A stretch of DNA of 5,397 nt from Pseudomonadota bacterium (lineage in GTDB: Bacteria > Pseudomonadota > Alphaproteobacteria > Ferrovibrionales > Ferrovibrionaceae), in contig JAJYTL010000237.1 in the NCBI GenBank assembly GCA_021793055.1, positions 1 through 5,397 of the forward strand. Direction: 5' to 3'. Shown here piece by piece: positions 1-5,306 of the stretch. The position numbers and the translations under genes were made by a program. The notes under the pieces are model-generated. The model saw nothing but the letters and a program-made list of their open reading frames with translations, was not told where the DNA came from and searched no databases. Numbering within the stretch: the stretch's first letter is position 1; the number at the start of each line of letters is the position of its first letter.

Positions 1-570
1 CCCTTGTGGATAGACCCGATGCTGGCCCTTGAGGAAATAGACGCCGGGAATGCCGAGAGCATTGACGCGGTACTCCTGCCGCGGCGTCAAGTTGCGGCCG
101 ATCCAGACGAAGCTGTTGTGGCCGGCCAGACGGTGCGCGAGCCGCTTCTCGTCGATGCGGGGCAGGACATGGGCGAGTTCGGCCGCCGCCTGGCCCGCAT
201 TGAAGATCTGCCGTGGATCGGCATAGGCCGAGGTCACCGGCAGGTTGGCGGCGAGGATGATGCCGTTGCGATCGACGATATCGGCGCGGCTCAGCGCCGG
301 CATGGCATTGACCGCGGCCATAGACTTGCCGGGTGCGGGCAATGCCGAGCCGCTGCGGCCGCCCTGGATCAGCATCAGGTCACCGAGGCGGAGCGCGATG
401 GCGCCGAAGCAGATGACGAAAAGAAAGGCGGCGACGACGAGCCGCGTGCGCCCGGTTTCGATCAGATTCTTGGCGTCGCCCTTGATGCTGATGAGGGCCT
501 CGCGCTGGGGCAGGTCGGCCGCGACGCAGGGCCGCGGCCAGCGGGGCGCGGTGTCATGGGCGCGCTTCAC
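1..570 (-). CDS. ftsI: FtsI (PBP3) division transpeptidase, N-terminal part
   Basis: This is the first 190 codons of the septal peptidoglycan transpeptidase, open to the window edge, so its 3' part is missing. Seen: a basic cytoplasmic N-terminus, one membrane-anchor segment at about residues 44-62, then the start of the PBP dimerisation region with RADIVDRNGIILAANLP (95-111), a YADP motif (116-119), FVWIGRNLTP (154-163) and LGIPGVYF (172-179), followed by RVYP at 185-188. These match the N-terminal half of alphaproteobacterial FtsI. The catalytic SxxK domain lies beyond base 1 and cannot be assessed. The start is GTG at 570-568, chosen because GGGAGG (577-582) sits 6 bases upstream and because the GTGA overlaps the ftsL stop, the same junction style as the other genes here. 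FtsI crosslinks septal peptidoglycan in the inner membrane with FtsW, FtsL and FtsQ. FtsI is preferred over other class B PBPs because of its position directly after ftsL. Confidence 0.93.
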   Translation of the reverse strand, partial: MKRAHDTAPRWPRPCVAADLPQREALISIKGDAKNLIETGRTRLVVAAFLFVICFGAIALRLGDLMLIQGGRSGSALPAPGKSMAAVNAMPALSRADIVDRNGIILAANLPVTSAYADPRQIFNAGQAAAELAHVLPRIDEKRLAHRLAGHNSFVWIGRNLTPRQEYRVNALGIPGVYFLKGQHRVYPQG

Positions 571-1061
571 CGGCCGCCTCCCGCGAGCGAGGCATGCCCC
601 GGTCGCAAGATCGACGGCGCCGCCTTGGCGCCGAGAATGCGTTCGGCGAGGCGGAGCCCGGTGCCGGTGCCGACCGCCATCGCGGCGGGCTTCGCCGTGG
701 TCGCGGTGGTCGCCGCAGACAGCACCGCGCGCAGCTGCGCCGCTACCGGTGCGGGCATCGGTGTCGGCGGCGGCGGCAGCCGCGCCGGCAGGTTCGCGAT
801 CTGGCCCACCTGGATAATCTGCTTCACGGACAGGGGCTTGAGGTCGGTCATATAGAGGGCAGTCAGGCGCGCGATTTCCGACGGCCGGGACAGATAGGCC
901 CATTCCACGTGCAAGACCGCGATTTCCTGCCGGTTGGCAAGAATCTCGTGATTGTAATGACCGAGCTCATGCTGCAAATGCTCGAAGGCGTAAGACAGCC
1001 TATAAAGCCCGTAGATTGTGGCCACAGCGAGGAGAATTAAAGGCAAGGCCGCCCGGCTCAT
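567..1061 (-). CDS. ftsL: Cell division protein FtsL
   Basis: A 164-residue single-pass membrane protein of the divisome; in known systems FtsL pairs with FtsB and FtsQ and activates FtsWI. Seen: a short N-terminus, a transmembrane segment at about residues 5-22, then a helical, probably coiled-coil stretch at about 24-52 and the motif EWAYLSRPSEIARL (53-66), typical of alphaproteobacterial FtsL. The core ends near residue 91. A tail of about 70 residues follows, with a proline-rich part (PARLPPPPTP, 92-101) and then low-complexity Ala/Thr sequence. This makes it longer than the 121-residue E. coli protein, and the tail function is unknown. The ATG at 1061-1059 overlaps the rsmH stop as ATGA, with GAGG (1069-1072) 7 bases upstream; its own stop overlaps the ftsI GTG. 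FtsL sequences diverge strongly, so the name rests on topology, the motif and the position between rsmH and ftsI. Confidence 0.92.
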   Translation of the reverse strand: MSRAALPLILLAVATIYGLYRLSYAFEHLQHELGHYNHEILANRQEIAVLHVEWAYLSRPSEIARLTALYMTDLKPLSVKQIIQVGQIANLPARLPPPPTPMPAPVAAQLRAVLSAATTATTAKPAAMAVGTGTGLRLAERILGAKAAPSILRPGHASLAGGGR

Positions 1062-2011
1062 GCCGCTTCCTCATAAGCGAAAGGCGGTGCCGCGGTGCGG
1101 ATCGCGGCACGCAGGCGGGCCGAGCGGGCACGCGGATTGACGGCGATTTCGGCTGGGCCCGGGCGCGCCGCGCCGCGGACCAAGGTCTCGAAACTTGGCT
1201 GCGGCGGCGCCAACTCGGCCGGGGGCAAATGACGCGAGGCCTGCGCGACCTTGCCCGAGCGGCGGCGGAGAAACCGTTTGACCAGCCGGTCTTCGAGCGA
1301 GTGGAAGGCAACGACGACGAGCCGTCCGCCCGGCTTCAGCAACCGCTCGGCGGCGGCGAGCCCGCGACGCAGCTCGTTCAACTCATCGTTCACATAGATC
1401 CGAAGCGCCTGAAAGGTGCGGGTCGCCGGATGCAAGCCGGGCCGTTTCGGCACCACGCGCGCGACGATCTCGGCCAGCGCCAGCGTGGTTTCAATCGGCG
1501 CCTTGGCGCGCGCGGCGCAGATCGCGCGGGCGACGCGCCGCGCCGCCGGTTCCTCGCCCAGGGTGGCGATGATATTGGCGAGATCGCTCTGGCTCGCCTG
1601 GTTCACGACGTCGGCGGCACTCAGCCCCTCGCGCCCCATGCGCATATCGAGCGGCCCTTCAAGCTGGAAGGAGAAGCCGCGCGATGCCGTGTCCAGCTGC
1701 GGCGAGGACACGCCGAGATCGAAGGCGACGCCATCGACGGCCGCGACACCTTCCTCCGCGAGCAGGCGATCCATTTCCGAAAACCGGCCGAGCAAGAGAA
1801 CGAGACGCCCGCCGCAAGCCTCGACCAGAGGACGGCCGAGCGCGACGGCATCCGGGTCGCGGTCGATGGCGTAGACCTGGCACGGCGCCGCATCGAGCAG
1901 CGCCTTGGCATAGCCACCGCGGCCGAAGGTGGCGTCGACATAGACGCCGCCCTCGGCGGGCGCAAGGAGCGCCAGAACGTCGGCCACCAGGACGGGGGTG
2001 TGGGCGGTCAT
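1058..2011 (-). CDS. rsmH: 16S rRNA (cytosine-1402-N4)-methyltransferase RsmH
   Basis: A 317-residue SAM-dependent methyltransferase (formerly MraW) that N4-methylates C1402 of 16S rRNA in the ribosomal P site. Seen: N-terminal HTPVL (4-8), SAM-binding motif I VDATFGRGGYA (25-35), the acidic end of the next strand in YAIDRDPDAV (47-56), the catalytic-region motif FDLGVSSPQLD (97-107), RGFSFQLEGPLDMRM (111-125), HPATRTFQALRI (194-205), VNDEL (207-211) and AFHSLEDR (235-242). All expected blocks are present and the length is close to the E. coli protein (313). The reading frame stays open upstream to 2521, but the true start is the ATG at 2011-2009. It overlaps the mraZ stop as ATGA, has GGAGG (2018-2022) 6 bases upstream, and gives the family N-terminus. 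It is second in the mraZ-rsmH-ftsL-ftsI operon, its usual place. Confidence 0.98.
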   Translation of the reverse strand: MTAHTPVLVADVLALLAPAEGGVYVDATFGRGGYAKALLDAAPCQVYAIDRDPDAVALGRPLVEACGGRLVLLLGRFSEMDRLLAEEGVAAVDGVAFDLGVSSPQLDTASRGFSFQLEGPLDMRMGREGLSAADVVNQASQSDLANIIATLGEEPAARRVARAICAARAKAPIETTLALAEIVARVVPKRPGLHPATRTFQALRIYVNDELNELRRGLAAAERLLKPGGRLVVVAFHSLEDRLVKRFLRRRSGKVAQASRHLPPAELAPPQPSFETLVRGAARPGPAEIAVNPRARSARLRAAIRTAAPPFAYEEAA

Positions 2012-2460
2012 CGGGCGCCTCCGGCGGCGCGCATGGCGCGCACCCGGCTGCGCGCCTCTTCCTGGCGGCGCGCCCAGGCCTCCGGCTCCCAAATCTGAAA
2101 GCTCTGGCCGCGGCCGATGAAGACGACATTGGTCTCCGGCTTGATCCCGGCGTGGCGCGCCAGGCTTTGCGGCAGGACGACGCGCCCGCCGGCATCCCAG
2201 TTGAGGCACTGGACGTGGGGCAGGATGGCGTCGATGAAGTCGTCGCGCTCGCGGCTCAAAGGCGGCAAAGCATCCACGGAACGGCGGATATCTTCGAGAT
2301 AATCCTCGCTCGCGCCGTCGATCGCCGGCTGGTCTATGGCGGGATAAAGGACCACGCAACGGGACGCGCGCTGGGCGAGAACGGCGCGGAATTCGGCAGG
2401 GATCGACAGCCGCGACTTGACGTCGAGTCTGTTGGTGTAACTGGAGTGAAACAGATCCAC
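2008..2460 (-). CDS. mraZ: Transcriptional regulator MraZ
   Basis: A 150-residue DNA-binding protein with two SpoVT/AbrB-like repeats, the first gene of the dcw cluster. Seen: repeat 1 contains SYTNRLDVKSRLSIPAEFR (7-25) and repeat 2 contains WDAGGRVVLPQSL (88-100), followed by FIGRGQSFQIWEP (114-126). The usual DxKGR signature of repeat 1 reads DVKSR here, a Gly-to-Ser change at residue 16. Known for the family: MraZ forms a ring-shaped oligomer and represses its own operon by binding TGGGN direct repeats with 5-base spacers; four such boxes lie at 2501-2535. The start is a GTG at 2460-2458 giving VDLFHSSYTNRLD, which aligns with the family N-terminus. No better in-frame start is visible and the ribosome site is weak (G-rich GGGGCGG about 5 bases upstream). 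The stop overlaps the rsmH start. Confidence 0.97.
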   Translation of the reverse strand: MDLFHSSYTNRLDVKSRLSIPAEFRAVLAQRASRCVVLYPAIDQPAIDGASEDYLEDIRRSVDALPPLSRERDDFIDAILPHVQCLNWDAGGRVVLPQSLARHAGIKPETNVVFIGRGQSFQIWEPEAWARRQEEARSRVRAMRAAGGAR

Positions 2461-2500
2461 GTTCGCCGCCCCGCCTGCATTCCCGCCCGCGCCACGGACA

Positions 2501-2535
2501 TGGGATCATTTGGGGTACCATGGGATTGGATGGGA
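2501..2535 (+). promoter_or_regulatory. MraZ operator: four TGGGN boxes
   Basis: Four boxes TGGGA, TGGGG, TGGGA and TGGGA begin at 2501, 2511, 2521 and 2531, each separated by exactly 5 bases, so they fall on one face of the helix. This is the arrangement known for MraZ binding sites (TGGGN repeats with 5-base spacers) upstream of mraZ. The repeats read on the plus strand, opposite to mraZ, and end 40 bp before its GTG start. Autoregulation of the mraZ-rsmH-ftsL-ftsI operon is inferred. Confidence 0.85.
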
Positions 2536-2541
2536 CGTCAA
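2514..2541 (-). promoter_or_regulatory. Candidate mraZ promoter overlapping the MraZ boxes
   Basis: On the minus strand TTGACG (2541-2536) is a good -35 match and directly abuts the outermost MraZ box. At 16 bases spacing the -10 position reads GGTACC (2519-2514), which is a poor match. The boxes would then lie between -35 and the start site, as expected for repression. A second -10-like hexamer, GATAAT (2581-2576), lies further upstream without a clear -35. The position is plausible, but the exact promoter is uncertain. Confidence 0.35.
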
Positions 2542-2619
2542 TACACGGGAAAGAAAAAAGGACCGAAAACCAAGAATTATCTTAACAGTCCCTTGATCTC
2601 GCGCGTGCGAATAGGGCGG

Positions 2620-2632
2620 GCCAAAATTTGGC
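2620..2632. repeat. Perfect 13-bp palindrome
   Basis: GCCAAA-A-TTTGGC is a perfect inverted repeat around a single central base. It lies in the gap upstream of mraZ, about 85 bp beyond the MraZ boxes. A larger, looser pairing, GGCGGG (2615-2620) with CCCGCC (2643-2648), surrounds it. It could be a dimeric-regulator operator. There is no following T-run, so it is not a typical terminator. Confidence 0.4.
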
Positions 2633-2669
2633 GTTTGCCGTCCCCGCCTAATCCGGCGATGAAATCTTT

Positions 2670-2684
2670 GTTCTTGTTATGTTC
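2670..2684. promoter_or_regulatory. LexA-type SOS box (GTTC-N7-GTTC)
   Basis: GTTC TTGTTAT GTTC is an exact match to the direct-repeat operator known for LexA in many Alphaproteobacteria (GTTC-N7-GTTC; GAAC-N7-GAAC on the other strand), and the spacer is T-rich. It lies 210 bp upstream of the mraZ start and more than 100 bp past the stop of the CoA lyase gene. The nearest start codon is an ATG at 2690 on the plus strand, only 5 bases after the box. The regulated gene is unclear, so the role in the SOS response is an inference. Confidence 0.45.
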
Positions 2685-2799
2685 TCGTGATGGCCGACCG
2701 CAAATATTCGCCAAGCCGGATCGCACCACGCCCCACACCCGCGACGGCGGCCGCCTGCGCACGCACGATCTCCGAAATAAATCATGTTGTTACAATATG

Positions 2800-3693
2800 T
2801 TAAGTCGATATTTCCGTTTTTGCGGCAACACAGCGCGCGCGTTTCAGCAAGGCCTCGGCGCGGGCGACAATCGGCCGGTCGATCATTCGCCCGCGATGGC
2901 GAAAAGCGCCGGCGCCTTCCGCTTTCGCCGCGGCAAAGGCCGCAACCAGTTCACGCGCGGCTTCGATTTCTTCGGCTTTTGGCGCGAACTCTTCATTTAA
3001 AACTTTAACTTGAGCGGGGTGAATGCAAAAGCCGCCGACAAAACCAAGCCCCGCCGCGCGGCGCACGACGGCGCGGTAGGCGGCGAGATCGTCGATCAAG
3101 GCGATGCTCCCGGCATAGCCGAAGGGGAGTTTTCCGGCCGCCCGGGCCGCGGCGACCGCCAGGACGTTCGGGACATAGAGGCTGTCCGGCGTCGGCTCCA
3201 TGCCGAGCGCATGCGAGAGATCCTCGCTGCCGACGATCAGCCCGAGAACTCGGCGCGACGCCGCGATCTCGGCCATGCGCGACATCGCACCCGCCGTCTC
3301 GATCATGGCGATTATCTTGGTATGTCCGGGCGCGAGACCTCGGTTTTCTTCGATCTCGTCCAATAATTCGTCGACCAGGGCAAGATGTTCCGCGCCCAAC
3401 GTCTTTGGCAGAACGATCGCCGCCACGTCTTGGGAAACCACCGCCCAGAGGTCGTCGGCGATCAGGCCGAGCGGCTGGTTGACCCGCACCAGAACCTCGG
3501 GTCCGGCGGCGCGAATGGCGCGCGCGGCATCCCGCACAAGGCCCCGCGCCGTGGCTTTTTCCGTTGGCGGAATGCTGTCCTCAAGATCGAGGATGATGCC
3601 GTCGGCGCCGTGGCGGCCGGCCCCGGCGACGAATTTCGCGTTGGTCGCCGGAACGAACATCAATGACCGCCATACCGGCTCGCTCGCTTCCAT
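2800..3693 (-). CDS. HpcH/HpaI aldolase / CitE-family CoA-ester lyase
   Basis: A complete 297-residue TIM-barrel enzyme of the citrate lyase beta-subunit-like family. Members cleave, form or hydrolyse acyl-CoA esters such as malyl-CoA, citramalyl-CoA or beta-methylmalyl-CoA with Mg2+. Seen: RSLMFVPA (9-16), GADGIILDLEDS (29-40) with the following K46 and R50, VRVNQP (69-74), VLPKT (94-98), MIETAGA (130-136) carrying the likely metal ligand Glu132, VGSEDLSHALG (154-164) carrying an acidic metal-site pair (Glu157/Asp158), and GFCIHPAQVKVLNEEF (221-236). These are the family's catalytic blocks in order, so it is probably active and cytoplasmic. The frame stays open upstream to 3912. The ATG at 3693-3691 was chosen because it begins just before the conserved RSLMFVPA and has GAGGG about 9 bases upstream; the upstream residues look non-coding. 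The gene stands alone on the minus strand, divergent from the cupin gene, so context does not fix the substrate. Confidence 0.9.
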   Translation of the reverse strand: MEASEPVWRSLMFVPATNAKFVAGAGRHGADGIILDLEDSIPPTEKATARGLVRDAARAIRAAGPEVLVRVNQPLGLIADDLWAVVSQDVAAIVLPKTLGAEHLALVDELLDEIEENRGLAPGHTKIIAMIETAGAMSRMAEIAASRRVLGLIVGSEDLSHALGMEPTPDSLYVPNVLAVAAARAAGKLPFGYAGSIALIDDLAAYRAVVRRAAGLGFVGGFCIHPAQVKVLNEEFAPKAEEIEAARELVAAFAAAKAEGAGAFRHRGRMIDRPIVARAEALLKRARCVAAKTEIST

Positions 3694-3720
3694 CGCGCGG
3701 TTCCCTCGCTTTGCGTCCAG

Positions 3721-3740
3721 AGCGTCCTTTCTAGGGCGCT
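3721..3740. repeat. Inverted repeat upstream of the CoA lyase gene
   Basis: AGCGTCCT and AGGGCGCT form an 8-bp stem with one G-T mismatch around a 4-base loop, followed on the plus strand by TTTT with a single base interruption of the stem end. It lies 28 bp before the lyase start, in its probable 5' leader or promoter. On the plus strand it resembles a weak terminator, but no plus-strand gene precedes it, so an operator or leader hairpin is as likely. Confidence 0.3.
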
Positions 3741-3796
3741 TTTCGCGATCTTGCCAGAACCGCTTGGTAAGCGGCCGGATTTGCCCGCGGCGGCGA

Positions 3797-3825
3797 TTTA
3801 CGCCGCGCCCATCCCGTCCCATAAT
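3797..3825 (+). promoter_or_regulatory. Candidate sigma-70 promoter for the cupin-reductase genes
   Basis: TTTACG (3797-3802) and CATAAT (3820-3825) are separated by 17 bases and match 4 of 6 and 5 of 6 positions of the housekeeping consensus. The site ends 58 bp before the cupin start. A 6-bp inverted repeat, GCGGCG (3790-3795) with CGCCGC (3801-3806) around ATTTA, overlaps the -35 element and could be an operator. Confidence 0.5.
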
Positions 3826-3883
3826 AGCGTGGATTGGAAGCCAGACGTCCGGCGCGGCGGTTGGCCATGGTGGGAGACGACAG

Positions 3884-4243
3884 ATGACCGAGGCGCAGAG
3901 CGGCGCCGGCAAGGCTTCGGCCGAGGGCCGGCCCTATGTTGTCGCGAACCGCGAGGTGATCGTGGAAACGCCCGAGTTCCGCGCGCAGATATTCACCCTC
4001 GGCGAGGGGCATGTGATTCCCTGGCACTGGCATAGCCATGTCAGCGACGTCTTCATCGGCATGACCGGCGTGACGGTGGTCGAGACCCGGGCGCCGCGGG
4101 CCCGTTTCGAGATCGGGCCGGGCGAGCGCTGCACGGTGCCGGCGAAACGCGCCCACCAGGTTTCGAGCCGCGATGGCAAGGGATCGAGCTTCGCCATTCT
4201 GCAAGGGGTCGGCGCCTACGATTTCAACCGCGTCGGCGCCTGA
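3884..4243 (+). CDS. Small single-domain cupin protein
   Basis: A 119-residue protein that is essentially one cupin_2-type beta-barrel. Seen: cupin motif 1 in the segment GHVIPWHWHSHVSDVFIGMTG, split here as GHVIPWHWHS (42-51) and HVSDVFIGMTG (52-62), with His48, His50 and Asp55 as likely metal ligands (Asp in place of the common Glu). Motif 2, GERCTVPAKRAHQVSS (80-95), supplies His91. A metal-binding fold is therefore well supported, but the substrate is not: such small cupins may be isomerases, dioxygenases, sugar-binding or sensor proteins. There is no signal peptide. The start ATG at 3884 is preferred because GGGAG (3872-3876) is 7 bases upstream. The same frame is open from 3200, but that stretch is antisense to the lyase gene. 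A 43-bp gap separates it from the reductase gene on the same strand, so the two are probably co-transcribed. Confidence 0.85.
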   Translation: MTEAQSGAGKASAEGRPYVVANREVIVETPEFRAQIFTLGEGHVIPWHWHSHVSDVFIGMTGVTVVETRAPRARFEIGPGERCTVPAKRAHQVSSRDGKGSSFAILQGVGAYDFNRVGA

Positions 4244-4257
4244 TCCGGATCGGGCGG

Positions 4258-4275
4258 CAATTTTTCTCTAAATTG
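4258..4275. repeat. Inverted repeat between cupin and reductase genes
   Basis: CAATTT (4258-4263) and AAATTG (4270-4275) form a perfect 6-bp inverted repeat around TTCTCT, 11 bp before the reductase ATG. This A/T-rich island stands out in the GC-rich surroundings. It could be a regulator site, or a weak hairpin adjusting expression of the second gene; it is too weak and lacks the T-tract of a clear terminator. Confidence 0.35.
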
Positions 4276-4286
4276 GTGCGTATCGC

Positions 4287-5306
4287 ATGCCTGCTTCGAC
4301 CCATTCCACCGACGTCGCGATCATCGGGGCCGGCCCGGTCGGCCTGTTCGCAGTTTTCGAGGCCGGCATGCTCGAGATGTCGAGCACGGTGATCGACGCC
4401 CTCGACGACGTCGGCGGCCAATGCCTGGCGCTATATCCGGAAAAGCCGATCTACGACATCCCCGGCCATCCCGAGATCGAGGCCGCGGACCTCGTGGAAC
4501 GGCTCCGCCTCCAGGCCGCGCCGTTCCACCCCGTCTATCGCCTCGGCCAGCAGGTCCAGAGCCTCACCCCCGAGCCCGGCGGCGGCTTCACCCTCGGCAC
4601 TTCGGCGGGCGAGCGCATCTCGGCGCGCGCGGTGGTGATCGCGGCCGGCTGTGGCGCCTTCGGCCCCAATCGCCCGCCGCTCGCGCGGCTCGACGAATTC
4701 GAAGGCAAGAGCGTCTTTTACCTGGTCCGCCGGCGCGAGGATTTTCGCGGCAAGCGGGTGGTGATCGCGGGCGGCGGCGATTCCGCCGTCGATTGGGCGC
4801 TCTCGCTCGCCGATATCGCGGCCAGCGTCCAGGTGGTCCACCGCCGGCCGCGCTTTCGCGCCGCCCCCGAAAGCGAGCGCCGCATGCGCGCCCTCGCCGC
4901 CGAAGGGCGGATCGAGCTCGTCATTCCCTATCAGCTCTCCGGCCTCGAAGGCGCCGGCGGCAAGCTCGCAGCGGTCGTCGTGCGCGACCTCAATGGCCGC
5001 GAGCGCGCGCTTCCCGCCGATATCCTGCTGCCTTTCTATGGGCTCGCCATGGAGCTCGGACCGATCGCCGACTGGGGGTTGAACGTCGCACACAACCATA
5101 TCCCGGTCGATCCCGAGACCTGCCGCACGTCGATCCCTGGGATTTTCGCCATTGGCGACATCGCGAGCTATCCCGGCAAGCTCAAGCTCATCCTTTGCGG
5201 CTTCAGCGAGGCGGCCATGGCGATGCGCGCCGTCCATCCCCTAGTCCATCCGGGCACGGCGCTGCATTTCGAGTATTCGACCAGCAAAGGCGTGCCTCCC
5301 GGCTAG
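4287..5306 (+). CDS. Ferredoxin/flavodoxin-NADP+ reductase, thioredoxin-reductase-like
   Basis: A complete 339-residue flavoprotein that exchanges electrons between NADPH and ferredoxin or flavodoxin in the cytoplasm. Seen: FAD-binding VAIIGAGPVGLF (10-21), GGQCLALYPEKPIYDIPG (43-60), a second FAD-domain segment VVIAAGCGAFGPNRP (116-130), the NADP-binding motif GKRVVIAGGGDSAVDW (155-170) with VHRRPRFRA (184-192), and C-terminal GIFAIGDIASYPGKLKLI (285-302) with CGFSEAA (304-310). The CxxC pair of thioredoxin reductase is absent at the place where it would follow the GGGDSA motif, which points to the TrxR-like FNR family (as in Bacillus YumC and Rhodopseudomonas FNR). Length and the EYSTSKGVP tail are as expected, so the protein is whole. 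The start ATG at 4287 gives the usual short N-terminus, although the ribosome site is weak. The TAG stop (5304-5306) lies in a CTAG where the neighbouring insertion sequence begins. Confidence 0.95.
   Translation: MPASTHSTDVAIIGAGPVGLFAVFEAGMLEMSSTVIDALDDVGGQCLALYPEKPIYDIPGHPEIEAADLVERLRLQAAPFHPVYRLGQQVQSLTPEPGGGFTLGTSAGERISARAVVIAAGCGAFGPNRPPLARLDEFEGKSVFYLVRRREDFRGKRVVIAGGGDSAVDWALSLADIAASVQVVHRRPRFRAAPESERRMRALAAEGRIELVIPYQLSGLEGAGGKLAAVVVRDLNGRERALPADILLPFYGLAMELGPIADWGLNVAHNHIPVDPETCRTSIPGIFAIGDIASYPGKLKLILCGFSEAAMAMRAVHPLVHPGTALHFEYSTSKGVPPG

Larger units (their letters stand above)
2461..2799. other. Intergenic region between mraZ and the CoA lyase gene
   Basis: This 339-bp gap is clearly richer in A/T than the flanking genes. 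From the mraZ side it contains the four MraZ boxes (2501-2535), a candidate promoter (2514-2541), an A-rich stretch (2550-2559, T-rich on the minus strand), a 13-bp palindrome (2620-2632) and a LexA-type box (2670-2684). I see no rRNA or tRNA, and the conserved GGAAAGTCC core expected for RNase P RNA is absent. The 61-codon minus-strand frame (2577-2762) and the 37-codon plus-strand frame (2690-2803) show no recognisable family. No strong Rho-independent terminator for the upstream lyase gene is visible. Confidence 0.7.

Noticed and set aside
2550..2605. Possible Rho-independent terminator for the lyase gene on the minus strand (weak stem followed by TTTTTT)
   Set aside because: The pairing is only 4 bp (GGAC/GTCC) with a very long loop, and it lies about 200 bases after the stop codon, so it is too weak to call.
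2577..2762. 61-codon minus-strand frame upstream of mraZ
   Set aside because: It has no recognisable motif or ribosome site, and it covers the LexA-type box and palindrome; regulatory DNA is a better explanation.
2783..2799. Imperfect inverted repeat CATGTTGT-T-ACAATATG at the lyase gene end
   Set aside because: It is A/T-rich with a mismatch and has no T-tract; neither a terminator nor an operator can be supported.
1016..3000. Long plus-strand open frames (1016-2098 and 1684-3000)
   Set aside because: They lie antisense to rsmH and mraZ, their translations are Arg/Gly/Ala-rich without family motifs, and they reflect high-GC shadow frames.
2997..3008. TTAA...TTAA pair resembling a CtrA site
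   Set aside because: The spacing is 4 bases rather than the expected 7, and it lies inside coding sequence.
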